Shown in pieces: positions 54,129 through 63,301 of a DNA stretch of 64,000 nucleotides (within the stretch, counting starts at the first letter, position 1; the number at the start of each line of letters is the position of its first letter). Below the pieces are notes generated by a model. That model saw only the letters and a list, made by a program, of their open reading frames with translations. It did not search any database and was not told the origin of the DNA. The DNA comes from Methylobacterium sp. 10 (GTDB taxonomy: Bacteria; Pseudomonadota; Alphaproteobacteria; Rhizobiales; Beijerinckiaceae): positions 3,714,035-3,778,034 of the forward strand of contig NZ_KI912577.1 of NCBI RefSeq assembly GCF_000519085.1, in the 5' to 3' direction. The position numbers and the translations under genes were made by a program.

Positions 54129-55228
54129 CACGCCACCTTCGCCATCGGCACGGCATCGGCGGTGACATGCGCCCGCGAGCGCATCAGCGGCTGGATGCGG
54201 GTGCCGTAGGCGTCGAGGCCTTCGAGGAAATCGTCGAACACCAGGAGCACGCCTTCGGTGCCGGGCACGGTGGCGACCTCGTCGAGCATCCGCGCCACCT
54301 CCGCGTAGGAGCCCACGAGAGTGCCCATGTTGATGTTCACCGCCGAGGTCGGGTCGGCCATCTGGCGCACGTTGGTGTCGGCCCCGGATTTGGTGTCGGC
54401 CGCGCCCTGGACCCCGAGCCAGGCGATGGCCTCGGCATCGGCCCCCGCCTTGTAATGCTCCCAGGTGGCGCGGGCCTCCTCGTCGGTCTCGGCGGCGATG
54501 ATCATGAACAGCACGTAGGACGAGACGTCCCGGCCCGTCTCGGCCTTGGCGAGTTCCAGCCGCTCCACCGTGGGGGCGAAGGCGGTCGGCGTGTTCACGC
54601 CCTTGCCGAAGCAGAAATTGTAGTCCGCATATTTCGCCGTGAACGCCATGCCGGCGGTGGATTGGCCGGCGCAGATGATCTTCATCTCCGCCTGCGGCCG
54701 GGGGGAGAGCCGGCAATCGTCCATCTGGAAGAACTCGCCCTTGAGGTCGCAGGACCCCGTCTCCCACAGATCGCGCAGCACCTGGGCGTATTCGGAGAGG
54801 TATTCGTAGCGCCGAGAAAAGTACTCGTCGCCGGGCCACAGGCCCATCTGCGAGTATTCCGGCCGCTGCCATCCGGTGACGAGGTTGAGGCCGAAGCGGC
54901 CGCCGGAGATGGAATCGATGGTAGAGGCCATCCGCGCGGTGATGGCGGGGGGCATGCACAGGGTGGCGGCGGTGGCGAAGAGCTTGATCCGGCTCGTCAC
55001 CGCGGCGAGGCCCGCCATCAGCGTGAAGGATTCGAGGTTGTGGTCCCAGAACTCGGTCTTGCCGCCAAAGCCCCGCAGCTTGATCATCGACAGGGCGAAA
55101 TCGAGCCCGTAGCCCTCGGCCTTCAGCACCACCTGCTTGTTGAGCTCGAAGCTCGGCCTGTATTGCGGCGCGTTCTCCGACAGGAGCCAGCCGTTATTGC
55201 CGATGGGGATGAAGACGCCGACATTCAT
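54128..55228 (-). CDS. rutA: Pyrimidine monooxygenase RutA
   Basis: Flavin-dependent luciferase-like monooxygenase that opens the uracil ring between N3 and C4. 366 residues: [81 protein letters not shown] and [23 protein letters not shown] 55228 matches the conserved start; the frame extending to 55303 has no homology. First gene of rutABCDF. A RutR operator lies about 110 bp upstream. Confidence 0.96.
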   Translation of the reverse strand: MNVGVFIPIGNNGWLLSENAPQYRPSFELNKQVVLKAEGYGLDFALSMIKLRGFGGKTEFWDHNLESFTLMAGLAAVTSRIKLFATAATLCMPPAITARMASTIDSISGGRFGLNLVTGWQRPEYSQMGLWPGDEYFSRRYEYLSEYAQVLRDLWETGSCDLKGEFFQMDDCRLSPRPQAEMKIICAGQSTAGMAFTAKYADYNFCFGKGVNTPTAFAPTVERLELAKAETGRDVSSYVLFMIIAAETDEEARATWEHYKAGADAEAIAWLGVQGAADTKSGADTNVRQMADPTSAVNINMGTLVGSYAEVARMLDEVATVPGTEGVLLVFDDFLEGLDAYGTRIQPLMRSRAHVTADAVPMAKVA

Positions 55229-55558
55229 GACCGCCTCGCTATGCTGGCGGAGATTGGACGATGGGATCCAATCCCGGTCAAGGTTGCGAACGGATCGTGC
55301 CATGATCGCCCCGTTCGATGATGAACGGTAGCTGTTTGGACCATATGGTCAAACTCGAAATCGGTCATTTCTGCCGTTTGCTCAAACTCTCTTCGATCTG
55401 CCCGGCCGGGAGGCGGCTTCTGCTGAAACGCGCGGCGGATACGCGACCTGCTCGCGCCCTGACACGTTCTCGTGAGTCCTCGCCCTCGGACATTGCCTTC
55501 GGGGAACATGCGGTAAGTAATCTGGAGGTATTCAAAACAACCACGGAGAGGAAAACTC
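55229..55558. other. Regulatory region between rutA and the cytochrome c gene
   Basis: 330 bp between divergent rutA and cytochrome c starts. It carries the RutR operator at 55337-55352 and must hold both promoters. No ORF or further repeat seen. A minus-strand frame in 55225-55560 is not supported by any family. Confidence 0.55.
55337..55352. promoter_or_regulatory. RutR operator
   Basis: TGGACCATATGGTCAA compared with the known RutR consensus TTGACCAnnTGGTCAA: the right half is exact and the left half has one mismatch, 13 of 14 defined bases. It lies about 110 bp upstream of the rutA ATG in the rutA/cytochrome c gap. Uracil or thymine binding to RutR is expected to free this site. Confidence 0.85.
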
Positions 55559-55918
55559 ATGCGCTACCCGATGCTCGGTGCTCTCGTCGCGATGCTGATT
55601 CCGATGGCGGCCCACGCCGAAGGCGATGCCGCAGCCGGCGAGAAGGCGTTCGCGCCCTGCAAGGCCTGCCATGCCTTCGGCAAGAACGGCGTCGGCCCGG
55701 ACCTGACGGGGGTCGTCGGGCGCAAGGCGGCCTCCCTCGACGGGTATTCCTATTCGGCCCCGCTCAAGGCATCGGGCATCACCTGGGACGAGGCGAACCT
55801 GCACGAATGGCTGAAGAATCCGAAGGCCAAGGTGCCGGGGACGAAGATGGTGTTCGCCGGCTATCCCGACGACAAGAAGATCGACGACGTGATCGCGTAT
55901 CTCGCCTCGAAGAAGTAG
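55559..55918 (+). CDS. Class I cytochrome c
   Basis: 119 residues: signal peptide (MRYPMLGALVAMLIPMAAHA), then a small c-type haem domain with CKACH haem-binding motif (about 32-36), GPDLTGVVGRKAASLDGY, and Met ligand near GTKMVFAGY. Resembles the cytochrome c550/c2 type of alphaproteobacteria. GGAGAGGAAAAC precedes the ATG. It acts as a periplasmic electron carrier. Divergent from rutA; its relation to the Rut pathway is not evident. Confidence 0.94.
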   Translation: MRYPMLGALVAMLIPMAAHAEGDAAAGEKAFAPCKACHAFGKNGVGPDLTGVVGRKAASLDGYSYSAPLKASGITWDEANLHEWLKNPKAKVPGTKMVFAGYPDDKKIDDVIAYLASKK

Positions 55919-55926
55919 GCCATTTC

Positions 55927-55969
55927 GCGAGCCTCGCCGACGGAACCGGCTTCCGCCGGCGGGGCTCGC
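55927..55969. terminator. Hairpin between convergent cytochrome c and rutR genes
   Basis: GCGAGCC (55927-55933) pairs with 55963-55969 and CGCCG (55935-55939) with 55957-55961, one mismatch bulge between. No T-run. A bidirectional terminator is plausible because both genes end here. Confidence 0.5.
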
Positions 55970-56037
55970 TTCCTATTCGGCTATTCGGGTTCCGGCCCGC
56001 GAAGCCGGCGACCGTTCCTGCGAAATCCGCCGAGCGC

Positions 56038-56682
56038 CTATCGCAGGCCGAGCCCGGTGAGGATCAGGGCCTGTGTGCTCGCCACGGTGCTCTCGAAGAA
56101 GTCGGATTCGTCGAGGCTCCGGCCCGTGACCGCATCCACCTGGACCGCGAAATCGGCGTAGTGCTGGGTGATCGCCCAGATCGAGAAGATGAGGTGGTGG
56201 GGGTCGTGGGCACCGATGCGGCCCTGGTCGATCCAGCCGCGTAGGATCGCCGCCTTGCTCTCCACCAGCCCGCGCAGGGGGCCTTCGAGTTCGGCCCGCA
56301 GGAGCGGCGCGCCCTGGACGATCTCCAGGCAGAACAGCCGCGAGGCCTGCGGCGCGTCCCGCGACAGGGTGAGCTTGGCGCGGATATAGGCCCGGATCGC
56401 CTCGGCCGGATCGCTGTCGGCGTCGAGTTCCTGCAGCGGATCGAGCCAGACGTCGAGGACGCGGCGAAGCACCGCCAGATACAGTTCCTCCTTCGAGGGG
56501 AAGTAATAGAGCAGGTTGGCTTTCGACAGCCCGGCCCGCTCGGCGAGCCGGTCCAGGCTCGCCCCGTGCAGGCCGAGCCCCGAAAAGATCTCCAGCCCCG
56601 CATCGAGGATCGCCTCGCGCCGCGCCTCGCCATCCTTGCGGCGGCGGCGGGCGGGGGGCTTGTCTGCGAGGCTCGTTCTCAC
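56038..56682 (-). CDS. rutR: TetR-family regulator RutR
   Basis: 214-residue repressor of the rut operon: N-terminal helix-turn-helix (EAILDAGLEIFSGLGLHGAS, LDRLAERAGLSKANLLYYFPSKEELY, about 22-68), then an all-helical ligand domain with a Rut-type tail (HHLIFSIWAITQHYADFAVQ, about 165-184). GTG 56682 with GGGAGGGA upstream is preferred over a longer frame to 56895. It is the natural binder of the 55337 operator. Same strand as the allantoinase gene, 150 bp downstream. Confidence 0.92.
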   Translation of the reverse strand: MRTSLADKPPARRRRKDGEARREAILDAGLEIFSGLGLHGASLDRLAERAGLSKANLLYYFPSKEELYLAVLRRVLDVWLDPLQELDADSDPAEAIRAYIRAKLTLSRDAPQASRLFCLEIVQGAPLLRAELEGPLRGLVESKAAILRGWIDQGRIGAHDPHHLIFSIWAITQHYADFAVQVDAVTGRSLDESDFFESTVASTQALILTGLGLR

Positions 56683-56831
56683 GTCGATCTTTCCCTCCCG
56701 CTGCCTGAAACCGGACGACCGCGCGGCGGCGGGCGTCCGCCGAACCCGCCGAGGAGGATCATCGGTCGGGATCAGCGCCGCTCGGGATGAGATCGAGAGA
56801 CACGACGAACCCTCCTCGTCGATGTCGGGTT

Positions 56832-57734
56832 CTATGCCCCCGCCGGGTGATGGTCGATCCAGTGCCGCGCGATGTCGATCCGCCGTGCCACCCAAACGTC
56901 CTCATGGGCGGCGATATGGTCGAGGAAGCGGGCCAGCGCCCCGATCCGTCCCGGCCGTCCGACGAGGCGGCAATGCAGCCCCACCGACATCATCTTCGGC
57001 GCCGTCCCGCCCTCTTCGTAGAGGGCATCGAACGTGTCGCGCAGGTAGGTGAAGAAGTGGTCGCCGGTGTTGAACCCCTGAAGCGCGACGCAGCGCATGT
57101 CGTTGGCGTCGAGGGTGTAGGGCACCACGAGGCCCCGCCCGCTCGGCGCCTCGATCCAGTAGGGCAGGTCGTCGGCGTAGGAATCGGCGAGCCAGGTGAA
57201 GCCGGCCTCCACCGCGAGATCGAGGGTATGGACCGAGGAGCGTCCGGTGTACCAGCCGAGCGGCCGCTCCCCCGTGATCTCCGTATGGATGCGGATCGCG
57301 TCCGTCATATGTGCCTTCTCCTCCTCGCGGGTGAAGTCGCGGTAGTCGATCCATTTCAAGCCGTGGCAGGCGATCTCCCAATCGGCCTCCTTCATGGCGG
57401 CGGCGATGTCGGGATGGCGGGCCAGCGCCGTGGCGACGCCGAACACGGTGACGGGGATGTTCCGCGCGCGGAGCAACCGCCAGATCCGCCAGAACCCGGC
57501 GCGCGACCCGTACTCGAACATCGATTCCATGTTCATGTGCCGCTGGCCCGGCCACGCCTGGGCGCCGACGATCTCCGACAGGAACGCCTCCGAGGCCGCG
57601 TCCCCATGCAGGATGCAGTTCTCGCCGCCCTCCTCGTAGTTGAGCACGATCTGCACCGCGATCCGCGCGCCGTTCGGCCAGCGCGGGTGCGGCGGGTTGC
57701 GGCCGTAGCCGACGAGGTCGCGGGGATAGGTCAC
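56832..57734 (-). CDS. puuE: Allantoinase, PuuE type (polysaccharide-deacetylase fold)
   Basis: 300-residue cofactor-independent allantoinase expected to open allantoin to allantoate. Family signs: YPRDLVGYGRNPPHPRWPNG, VLNYEEGGENCILHGD, YEIACHGLKW-like DWEIACHGLKWIDYRDFTRE, WYTGRSSVHTLDLAVEAG and MSVGLHCRLVGRPGR. GTG 57734 starts at the conserved TYPRD region. Chitin deacetylases share this fold, but the RWPNGARIAVQIVLNYEEG opening is PuuE-like. It neighbours rutR and may be part of purine nitrogen salvage. Confidence 0.88.
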   Translation of the reverse strand: MTYPRDLVGYGRNPPHPRWPNGARIAVQIVLNYEEGGENCILHGDAASEAFLSEIVGAQAWPGQRHMNMESMFEYGSRAGFWRIWRLLRARNIPVTVFGVATALARHPDIAAAMKEADWEIACHGLKWIDYRDFTREEEKAHMTDAIRIHTEITGERPLGWYTGRSSVHTLDLAVEAGFTWLADSYADDLPYWIEAPSGRGLVVPYTLDANDMRCVALQGFNTGDHFFTYLRDTFDALYEEGGTAPKMMSVGLHCRLVGRPGRIGALARFLDHIAAHEDVWVARRIDIARHWIDHHPAGA

Positions 57735-57862
57735 GGGGCCTGCCGTTCGGATAGAGATGTAGGCGTTCGACGCACAGTCCTGCCACGACCTGTCCCCTCG
57801 ATCCAGATCGCGCCTGCTCCATCGATTGTAGAAACGTAGTCCATGAGCTACAATTTTGAACC

Positions 57863-58150
57863 ATGGACATGCGGCGCACCGACGTGTTCGACGGTTGGCT
57901 CAGGGGCCTTCGCGACGCGCGCGCCAAGGCACGCGTCGCGCTGCGCCTCGACCGTCTGGCCCACGGCAATGCTGGGGACATGAAGTCTGTCGGAGAGGGC
58001 GTGAGCGAACTGAGGATCGATTATGGGCCCGGCTACCGGATCTATTTCGTTCGTCGGGGCGAGGCTCTCGTCATTCTCCTATGTGGCGGTGACAAAGGAA
58101 GCCAGGATCGCGACATCGCTCGGGCGAAGGCGATCGCGCGGACCGTGTGA
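57863..58150 (+). CDS. RelE/HigB-type toxin
   Basis: 95 residues: DVFDGWLRGLRDARAKARVALRLDR, then SELRIDYGPGYRIYFVRRGEALVILLCGGDK, the addiction-module killer protein pattern of the RelE/ParE superfamily, which cleaves mRNA or blocks gyrase. The catalytic-type Arg/Tyr residues (GYRIYF) are present. It precedes an antitoxin gene by 41 bp on the same strand, toxin first. That order is typical of the HigBA type. Confidence 0.87.
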   Translation: MDMRRTDVFDGWLRGLRDARAKARVALRLDRLAHGNAGDMKSVGEGVSELRIDYGPGYRIYFVRRGEALVILLCGGDKGSQDRDIARAKAIARTV

Positions 58151-58191
58151 GGTGAGACCCCGTAAGGCGAGAACTCTGCAAGGAACGAGCG

Positions 58192-58482
58192 ATGACTTCG
58201 ACCCAGGCCTATGATTCCGCCGATTATCTCGACACCGATGAAGCTGTGGCCGAGTATCTGGCCGCCGCTTTCGAGGAGGGAGACGCCGCCCTCCTGCGGC
58301 ATGCGCTCGGCGTTGCCGCGCGCGCTCATGGCATGACCCAGATCGCCAGAGAGACGGGTCTCTCCCGCGAGAGCCTGTACCGAGCCCTGTCCGACGAGGG
58401 CAATCCGAGCCTCGATACGACCATGCGCGTCCTGAAAGCCCTCAACCTGCGCTTGACGACGACGGTGGTCCCGGCTCCCTAG
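58192..58482 (+). CDS. HigA-type helix-turn-helix antitoxin
   Basis: 96 residues with an XRE-like fold: [56 protein letters not shown]. Pattern of the addiction-module antidote family that pairs with RelE/HigB-type toxins. ATG 58192 chosen. It likely represses its own operon. The urease operon starts 67 bp downstream and could receive read-through. Confidence 0.88.
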   Translation: MTSTQAYDSADYLDTDEAVAEYLAAAFEEGDAALLRHALGVAARAHGMTQIARETGLSRESLYRALSDEGNPSLDTTMRVLKALNLRLTTTVVPAP

Positions 58483-58549
58483 GAAGCGACCCGCGCATGG
58501 TCCTTGCCTGCCGACCGTCGCACCCCGCGACCAACACCCGAGGTTTCCC

Positions 58550-59170
58550 GTGCTCCTGACCCCGCGCGAAAAGGACAAGCTCCTCGTCGCCATGGCCGCC
58601 CAGGTCGCCCGTAACCGGCTCGCCCGAGGCGTCAAGCTGAACTATCCGGAGGCGATCGCGCTCATCACCGATGTCGTGGTGGAGGGCGCGCGGGACGGCC
58701 GCTCCGTCTCGGAACTGATGCAGGCGGGCGCCCATGTCCTCACCGCCGACCAGGTGATGGAGGGCATCGCCGAGATGATCCACGACATCCAGGTAGAGGC
58801 GACCTTCCCGGACGGGACCAAGCTCGTCACCGTCCACCATCCGATTCGCGGCGCGCCCTCATCGGACGTGCCGGGCACGGTCACGACCCTGCCGGGCGAG
58901 ATCGTCTTCAACGACGGCGCGCCCCGCACCCTGCTCACCGTGTCCAATGTCGGCGACCGGCCGATCCAGGTCGGCTCGCACTACCATTTCTACGAGGTGA
59001 ATCCGGGCCTGACCTTCGAGCGCGAGAAGGCGAGGGGCCAGCGCCTCGACATCGCGCCGGGCACGGCGGTGCGGTTCGAGCCGGGCGCCACGCGGGAGGT
59101 CGCCCTGGTGCCGCTGCTCGGCGCGCGGACGGTCTACGGGTTCCGCGGCGACGTGATGGGTTCCCTATGA
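58550..59170 (+). CDS. ureAB: Fused urease gamma/beta subunit UreAB
   Basis: 206 residues combining the small subunits that support the UreC active site. Residues about 1-100 are gamma ([43 protein letters not shown]), about 105-206 are beta ([37 protein letters not shown] with the conserved GSHxHF). GTG 58550 start. Fused forms are known in several bacteria. The stop overlaps the HD-hydrolase start (ATGA). Confidence 0.95.
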   Translation: MLLTPREKDKLLVAMAAQVARNRLARGVKLNYPEAIALITDVVVEGARDGRSVSELMQAGAHVLTADQVMEGIAEMIHDIQVEATFPDGTKLVTVHHPIRGAPSSDVPGTVTTLPGEIVFNDGAPRTLLTVSNVGDRPIQVGSHYHFYEVNPGLTFEREKARGQRLDIAPGTAVRFEPGATREVALVPLLGARTVYGFRGDVMGSL

Positions 59171-59727
59171 CCGACGAGACGTCCCGCCTGCGCGATGGCA
59201 TCCTCCTCGTCACCCGTGCCGCCGAGTTCGCCGCGCGGCGTCACGTGGGGCAGACCCGGAAGGGCGCGGCGCGCGAGCCTTACGTGAACCACCTCGCCGA
59301 GGTGGCCTCGCTCCTGGCCGCGACCGCCGAAGCGCCCGATGCCGATCTGGTGGCGGCGGGCTGGCTCCACGACACGGTGGAGGATACCGGGACGAGCAGC
59401 GAGGAGATCGAGCAATTGTTCGGTCGGCGCGTCGCCGAACTCGTGGCCGAAGTGACCGACGACAGGTCGCTGCCCAAGGCCGAGCGCAAGCGGCTCCAGG
59501 TCGAGAGGGCGCCGCACAAGTCGCCTGGTGCCCGCGCCCTCAAGATCGCCGACAAGATCAGCAACCTGCATTCGCTGGTGGCGAGCCCTCCGGACGATTG
59601 GAGCGCGGAGCGCGTAGCGAACTACATTGATTGGGCGAAAGAGGTCGTCGCCGGCTGTCGCGGCGTCAACGCGGCGCTGGATGCTCTTTTCGACCGCGCC
59701 GTCGCAGAGGCACGAGAGGCCGCCTGA
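59167..59727 (+). CDS. HD-domain hydrolase of the small alarmone hydrolase (MESH1-like) type
   Basis: 186 residues with the HD motif set: [32 protein letters not shown] (His metal ligand), [24 protein letters not shown] (HD), and [12 protein letters not shown] with second Asp. This is the pattern of the hydrolase domain of Rel/SpoT and of single-domain SAH proteins, which remove 3'-pyrophosphate from (p)ppGpp or NADPH. No synthetase or regulatory domain. It lies between ureAB and ureC with overlaps at both ends, so it belongs to the urease transcript; reason unknown. Confidence 0.85.
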   Translation: MTDETSRLRDGILLVTRAAEFAARRHVGQTRKGAAREPYVNHLAEVASLLAATAEAPDADLVAAGWLHDTVEDTGTSSEEIEQLFGRRVAELVAEVTDDRSLPKAERKRLQVERAPHKSPGARALKIADKISNLHSLVASPPDDWSAERVANYIDWAKEVVAGCRGVNAALDALFDRAVAEAREAA

Positions 59728-61454
59728 TGTCCAACACACCCCGCCCCGCGAGCCTGCCACGCTCGGCCTATGCCGACATGTTCGGCCCCACCACCGGCGA
59801 TAGAATTCGCCTCGCCGACACCTCCCTCGTCATCGAGGTGGAGCGCGACCACACCACCTATGGCGAGGAGGTGAAGTTCGGCGGCGGCAAGGTCATCCGC
59901 GACGGGATGGGGCAGTCACAGGTGACGAATGCCGATGGCGCGGTGGACACCGTCATCACCAACGCCGTGGTCCTCGACCATTGGGGCGTGGTGAAATGCG
60001 ATGTCGGCATCGTGAAGGGGCGGATCTTCAAGCTCGGCAAGGCCGGCAACCCGGACATCCAGCCTTGCGTCGACATCATCGTCGGCCCCGGCACCGAAGT
60101 GATCGCCGGCGAAGGCAAGATCCTCACGGCCGGCGGGTTCGACAGCCACATCCACTACATCTGCCCGCAGCAGATCGAGGAGGCCCTGTGCTCGGGCGTC
60201 ACCACGATGCTCGGCGGCGGCACCGGCCCGGCCCACGGCACCTTCGCCACCACCTGCACCCCCGGCCCCTGGCATCTCGCCCGGATGATCGAGGCGGCGG
60301 ACAGCTTCCCGATGAACCTCGCCTTCGCCGGCAAGGGCAACGCCTCGCGGCCCGAGAGCCTCGTCGAGATGGTCCGCGCCGGCGCCTGCGCCCTGAAGCT
60401 CCACGAGGATTGGGGCACGACGCCCCAGGCCATCGACACCTGCCTCACGGTCGCCGACCTGCACGACGTGCAGGTGATGATCCATTCCGACACGCTCAAC
60501 GAGTCCGGCTTCGTCGAGGACACGATCCGCGCCTTCGCGGGGCGGACCATCCACGCGTTCCACACGGAAGGGGCGGGGGGCGGGCACGCGCCGGACATCA
60601 TGAAGGTGGCGGGGCTGATGAACGTGCTCCCGTCCTCCACCAACCCGACGCGCCCCTACACGAAGAACACCATCGACGAGCATCTCGACATGCTCATGGT
60701 GTGCCACCACCTCGACCCGGCGATTCCCGAGGATCTGGCGTTTGCCGAGAGCCGGATCCGCAAGGAGACCATCGCTGCCGAAGACATCCTGCACGATATC
60801 GGCGCGCTCTCGATGATGTCCTCGGACAGCCAGGCCATGGGCCGGGTCGGCGAGGTCGTCATCCGCACCTGGCAGACGGCGGACAAGATGAAGCGCCAGC
60901 GCGGGAGCCTGCCGGGCGACACCTCCGGCAACGACAACCTGCGCGCCCGCCGCTACATCGCGAAATACACGATCAACCCGGCCATCGCGCATGGCGTCTC
61001 GGCCCATGTCGGCTCGGTGGAGGCGGGCAAGCTCGCCGATCTCGTCCTGTGGACCCCGGCCTTCTTCGGGGTGAAGCCGGACCTCGTCATCAAGGGCGGC
61101 ATGATCGCCACGGCGCCCATGGGCGACCCCAACGCCTCGATCCCCACGCCCCAGCCGGTGCATTACCGCCCGATGTTCGGGGCGATCGGGCGGTCGCCCT
61201 TCGCCACCGCGCTCACCTTCGTCTCGAAGGCCGCCATCGAGGACGGCCTTCGCGAACGGCTCGGCGCGCAGAAGCAGTTCGTCGCCGTGGAGAACGTGCG
61301 CGGCGGGATCTCGAAGAAGAGCATGATCCTCAACGACGCAACGCCGAATATCGAGATCGACGCGGAGACCTACGACGTCCGCGCAGATGGCGAATTGCTG
61401 GTCTGCGAGCCGGCCGAGGTGCTGCCGATGGCGCAGCGGTATTTCCTGTTTTGA
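59727..61454 (+). CDS. ureC: Urease alpha subunit UreC
   Basis: 575-residue catalytic subunit that hydrolyses urea to ammonia and carbamate. Active-site groups: HIHYICPQQ (nickel His pair), the carbamylated Lys in ALKLHEDWG (about 224), [10 protein letters not shown], flap Cys-His in [13 protein letters not shown] (about 326-328) and [16 protein letters not shown] 59727 overlaps the upstream stop by 1 bp (TGATG). 32 bp to the DUF29 gene. Confidence 0.97.
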   Translation: MSNTPRPASLPRSAYADMFGPTTGDRIRLADTSLVIEVERDHTTYGEEVKFGGGKVIRDGMGQSQVTNADGAVDTVITNAVVLDHWGVVKCDVGIVKGRIFKLGKAGNPDIQPCVDIIVGPGTEVIAGEGKILTAGGFDSHIHYICPQQIEEALCSGVTTMLGGGTGPAHGTFATTCTPGPWHLARMIEAADSFPMNLAFAGKGNASRPESLVEMVRAGACALKLHEDWGTTPQAIDTCLTVADLHDVQVMIHSDTLNESGFVEDTIRAFAGRTIHAFHTEGAGGGHAPDIMKVAGLMNVLPSSTNPTRPYTKNTIDEHLDMLMVCHHLDPAIPEDLAFAESRIRKETIAAEDILHDIGALSMMSSDSQAMGRVGEVVIRTWQTADKMKRQRGSLPGDTSGNDNLRARRYIAKYTINPAIAHGVSAHVGSVEAGKLADLVLWTPAFFGVKPDLVIKGGMIATAPMGDPNASIPTPQPVHYRPMFGAIGRSPFATALTFVSKAAIEDGLRERLGAQKQFVAVENVRGGISKKSMILNDATPNIEIDAETYDVRADGELLVCEPAEVLPMAQRYFLF

Positions 61455-61486
61455 GGTAGGATGGCGGCGCTGACAGGAGACATGCC

Positions 61487-61969
61487 ATGGCAAAGGCTGC
61501 TGTGAGGCCGCCCCCGGGGCAGGATCTCCACGAGACCGATCTGTATCTCTGGACACAGGCGCAGGCAGCGCTCCTGCGCGCGGGCCGCTGGCAGGATGTC
61601 GACCTGAACAACCTTGCCGAGGAAATCGAGAGCTTGGGTGGGTCGCAGAAATCCGAGATCTGCAACCGGCTCGCCATCCTGATTCAGCATCTGCTGAAGT
61701 GGGAGTTTCAGCCGCAGAAGCGTAGATACGGCTGGCGCGCCTCCATCGTCGAGCAACGGCTCCAGATCGACGGCCTTCTCGATGTCAGTCCCAGCCTCAA
61801 GGCATGGCCCGAGGTGGTGCTCGCCAAGTCCTATCGCCTGGCATGCGTCCGCGCGGCAGCGGAGACGGGCTTGAGCGAGCGCGGTTTTCCTGAAACCTGT
61901 CCCTACTCGCTGCAGCAGATCATGGACGATGGCTTCTATCCGGGTCCGGTAGAGCCGGAGGTTCTCTGA
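61487..61969 (+). CDS. DUF29 family protein
   Basis: 160 residues: [76 protein letters not shown]. These are the usual DUF29 conserved segments. Function unknown. The stop overlaps the ureE start (TGATG), so it sits within the urease transcript between ureC and ureE. Confidence 0.9.
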   Translation: MAKAAVRPPPGQDLHETDLYLWTQAQAALLRAGRWQDVDLNNLAEEIESLGGSQKSEICNRLAILIQHLLKWEFQPQKRRYGWRASIVEQRLQIDGLLDVSPSLKAWPEVVLAKSYRLACVRAAAETGLSERGFPETCPYSLQQIMDDGFYPGPVEPEVL

Positions 61970-62547
61970 TGCCGAGGATCGGTATGACCGAGCTGCCCAA
62001 GGAAGCGATCCCCAGCCCCATGATCCGCGCCACCCGCGTCCTGCGCCGCGCCTCGCTCTCCGGTGAGATCGTCGACCGCATCGTCCTCGACCATGGCGAC
62101 CGCCACCGCCGGCGCATGGCCATGCGCGGGGTTGGCGGCCTGTCCTTTCTGCTCGACCTGCCCGAACCGGCGGTTCTCGACGACGGCGACGCCCTGGTGC
62201 TGCAGGACGGGCGCCTCGTCTGGGTCGAGGCCGCGCCCGAACGCCTCCTCGAGATCCGGGCCGACGACGATCTCGCCTTCAAGCGCCTGATCTGGCACAT
62301 CGGCAACCGGCACATCCCGGCCGAGATCGGCGCGGACGCGGTCCATATCGCCTACGACCACGTGCTGGCCGAGATGGTGCGGGGCCTAGGGGGGACGGCC
62401 GAGCCGGTGGAGCGTCCGTTCCGGCCCGAGGGCGGCGCCTATGCCGGCGAGGCCGCCGGGCACCACCACGGGCATGACCATGCCCACGAACATGCCCATG
62501 GGCACGACCACCATCATCCGCACAGCCACGGCGCGGTGTCCGGTTGA
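61969..62547 (+). CDS. ureE: Urease nickel chaperone UreE
   Basis: 192 residues delivering Ni to the urease apoprotein. N-terminal peptide-binding domain ([20 protein letters not shown]), C-terminal metal domain with [24 protein letters not shown], and a histidine-rich tail with 14 His in the last about 28 residues, typical of nickel-storing UreE. ATG 61969 overlaps the DUF29 stop; ATG 61984 is an option. Confidence 0.95.
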   Translation: MPRIGMTELPKEAIPSPMIRATRVLRRASLSGEIVDRIVLDHGDRHRRRMAMRGVGGLSFLLDLPEPAVLDDGDALVLQDGRLVWVEAAPERLLEIRADDDLAFKRLIWHIGNRHIPAEIGADAVHIAYDHVLAEMVRGLGGTAEPVERPFRPEGGAYAGEAAGHHHGHDHAHEHAHGHDHHHPHSHGAVSG

Positions 62548-62557
62548 GCCTCGTCCT

Positions 62558-63301
62558 ATGCCCCCATCCTCTGCCGGTTCGGGCTTCCAGGGAAGGGCGC
62601 CCGGCGCGATGAGGGGCGAACCCTCGATGGTCGACACCGTCCGGCTCATGGCCTGGCTCTCGCCGGGCTATCCCGTCGGGGCCTATGCCTATTCGCACGG
62701 GCTCGAATGGGCGGTGGAATGCGGCGATGTCGGCGGCGAGGCCTCGCTGCTGGCGTGGCTCGGCGACATGCTCGAACGGGGCGCGGTGCGCACCGACCTG
62801 ATTCTTCTGGCCCATGCCCATGCCGCCGCGGAGGCGGGGGACGTCCCGGCCCTGGTGGAGATCAACGACCTCGCCGTCGCCCTGGCGCCCACGCGCGAAC
62901 TCCACCTCGAGACGACGCAGCAGGGCCGCAGCTTCGTTGATGCCACCCGCGCCGCCTGGAACATCCCGGACCTCGATCGGTTGAGCGAGGCGTTGCCCGG
63001 CGAGGTGGCCTATCCGGTGGCGGTGGGGCTCTCGGGCGGCGCCCACCGCATGGCGCTCGCCCCGGTGCTCGCCGGGTTCGGCCTGGCCTTCCTGCAGAAC
63101 CTCGTCTCGGCGGCGCTGCGCTGCGCGCCCATCGGCCAGAGCGCCGGAACCCGGGTGATCGCGTCCCTCACCCCCCGGGTGACGGCGCTGGCCGCCACCA
63201 TCCCGCCCCTGAGCCTCGAGGAGATCGGCACCGCGACCCTGCGCCTCGATCTCGGCTCGGCCCGGCACGAGACCCAGTACTCTCGGATTTTCCGCTCGTG
63301 A
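62558..63301 (+). CDS. ureF: Urease accessory protein UreF
   Basis: 247 residues: [69 protein letters not shown] and [19 protein letters not shown], the UreF pattern. With UreH/D and UreG it forms the activation complex. Start ATG 62558 or 62609 (MRGEPS); the first adds a low-complexity leader. Stop overlaps ureG (GTGA). Confidence 0.95.
   Translation: MPPSSAGSGFQGRAPGAMRGEPSMVDTVRLMAWLSPGYPVGAYAYSHGLEWAVECGDVGGEASLLAWLGDMLERGAVRTDLILLAHAHAAAEAGDVPALVEINDLAVALAPTRELHLETTQQGRSFVDATRAAWNIPDLDRLSEALPGEVAYPVAVGLSGGAHRMALAPVLAGFGLAFLQNLVSAALRCAPIGQSAGTRVIASLTPRVTALAATIPPLSLEEIGTATLRLDLGSARHETQYSRIFRS

Noticed and set aside
59916-61556. 546-codon open frame antisense to ureC
   Set aside because: No recognisable domain; ureC has all catalytic motifs in the opposite strand.
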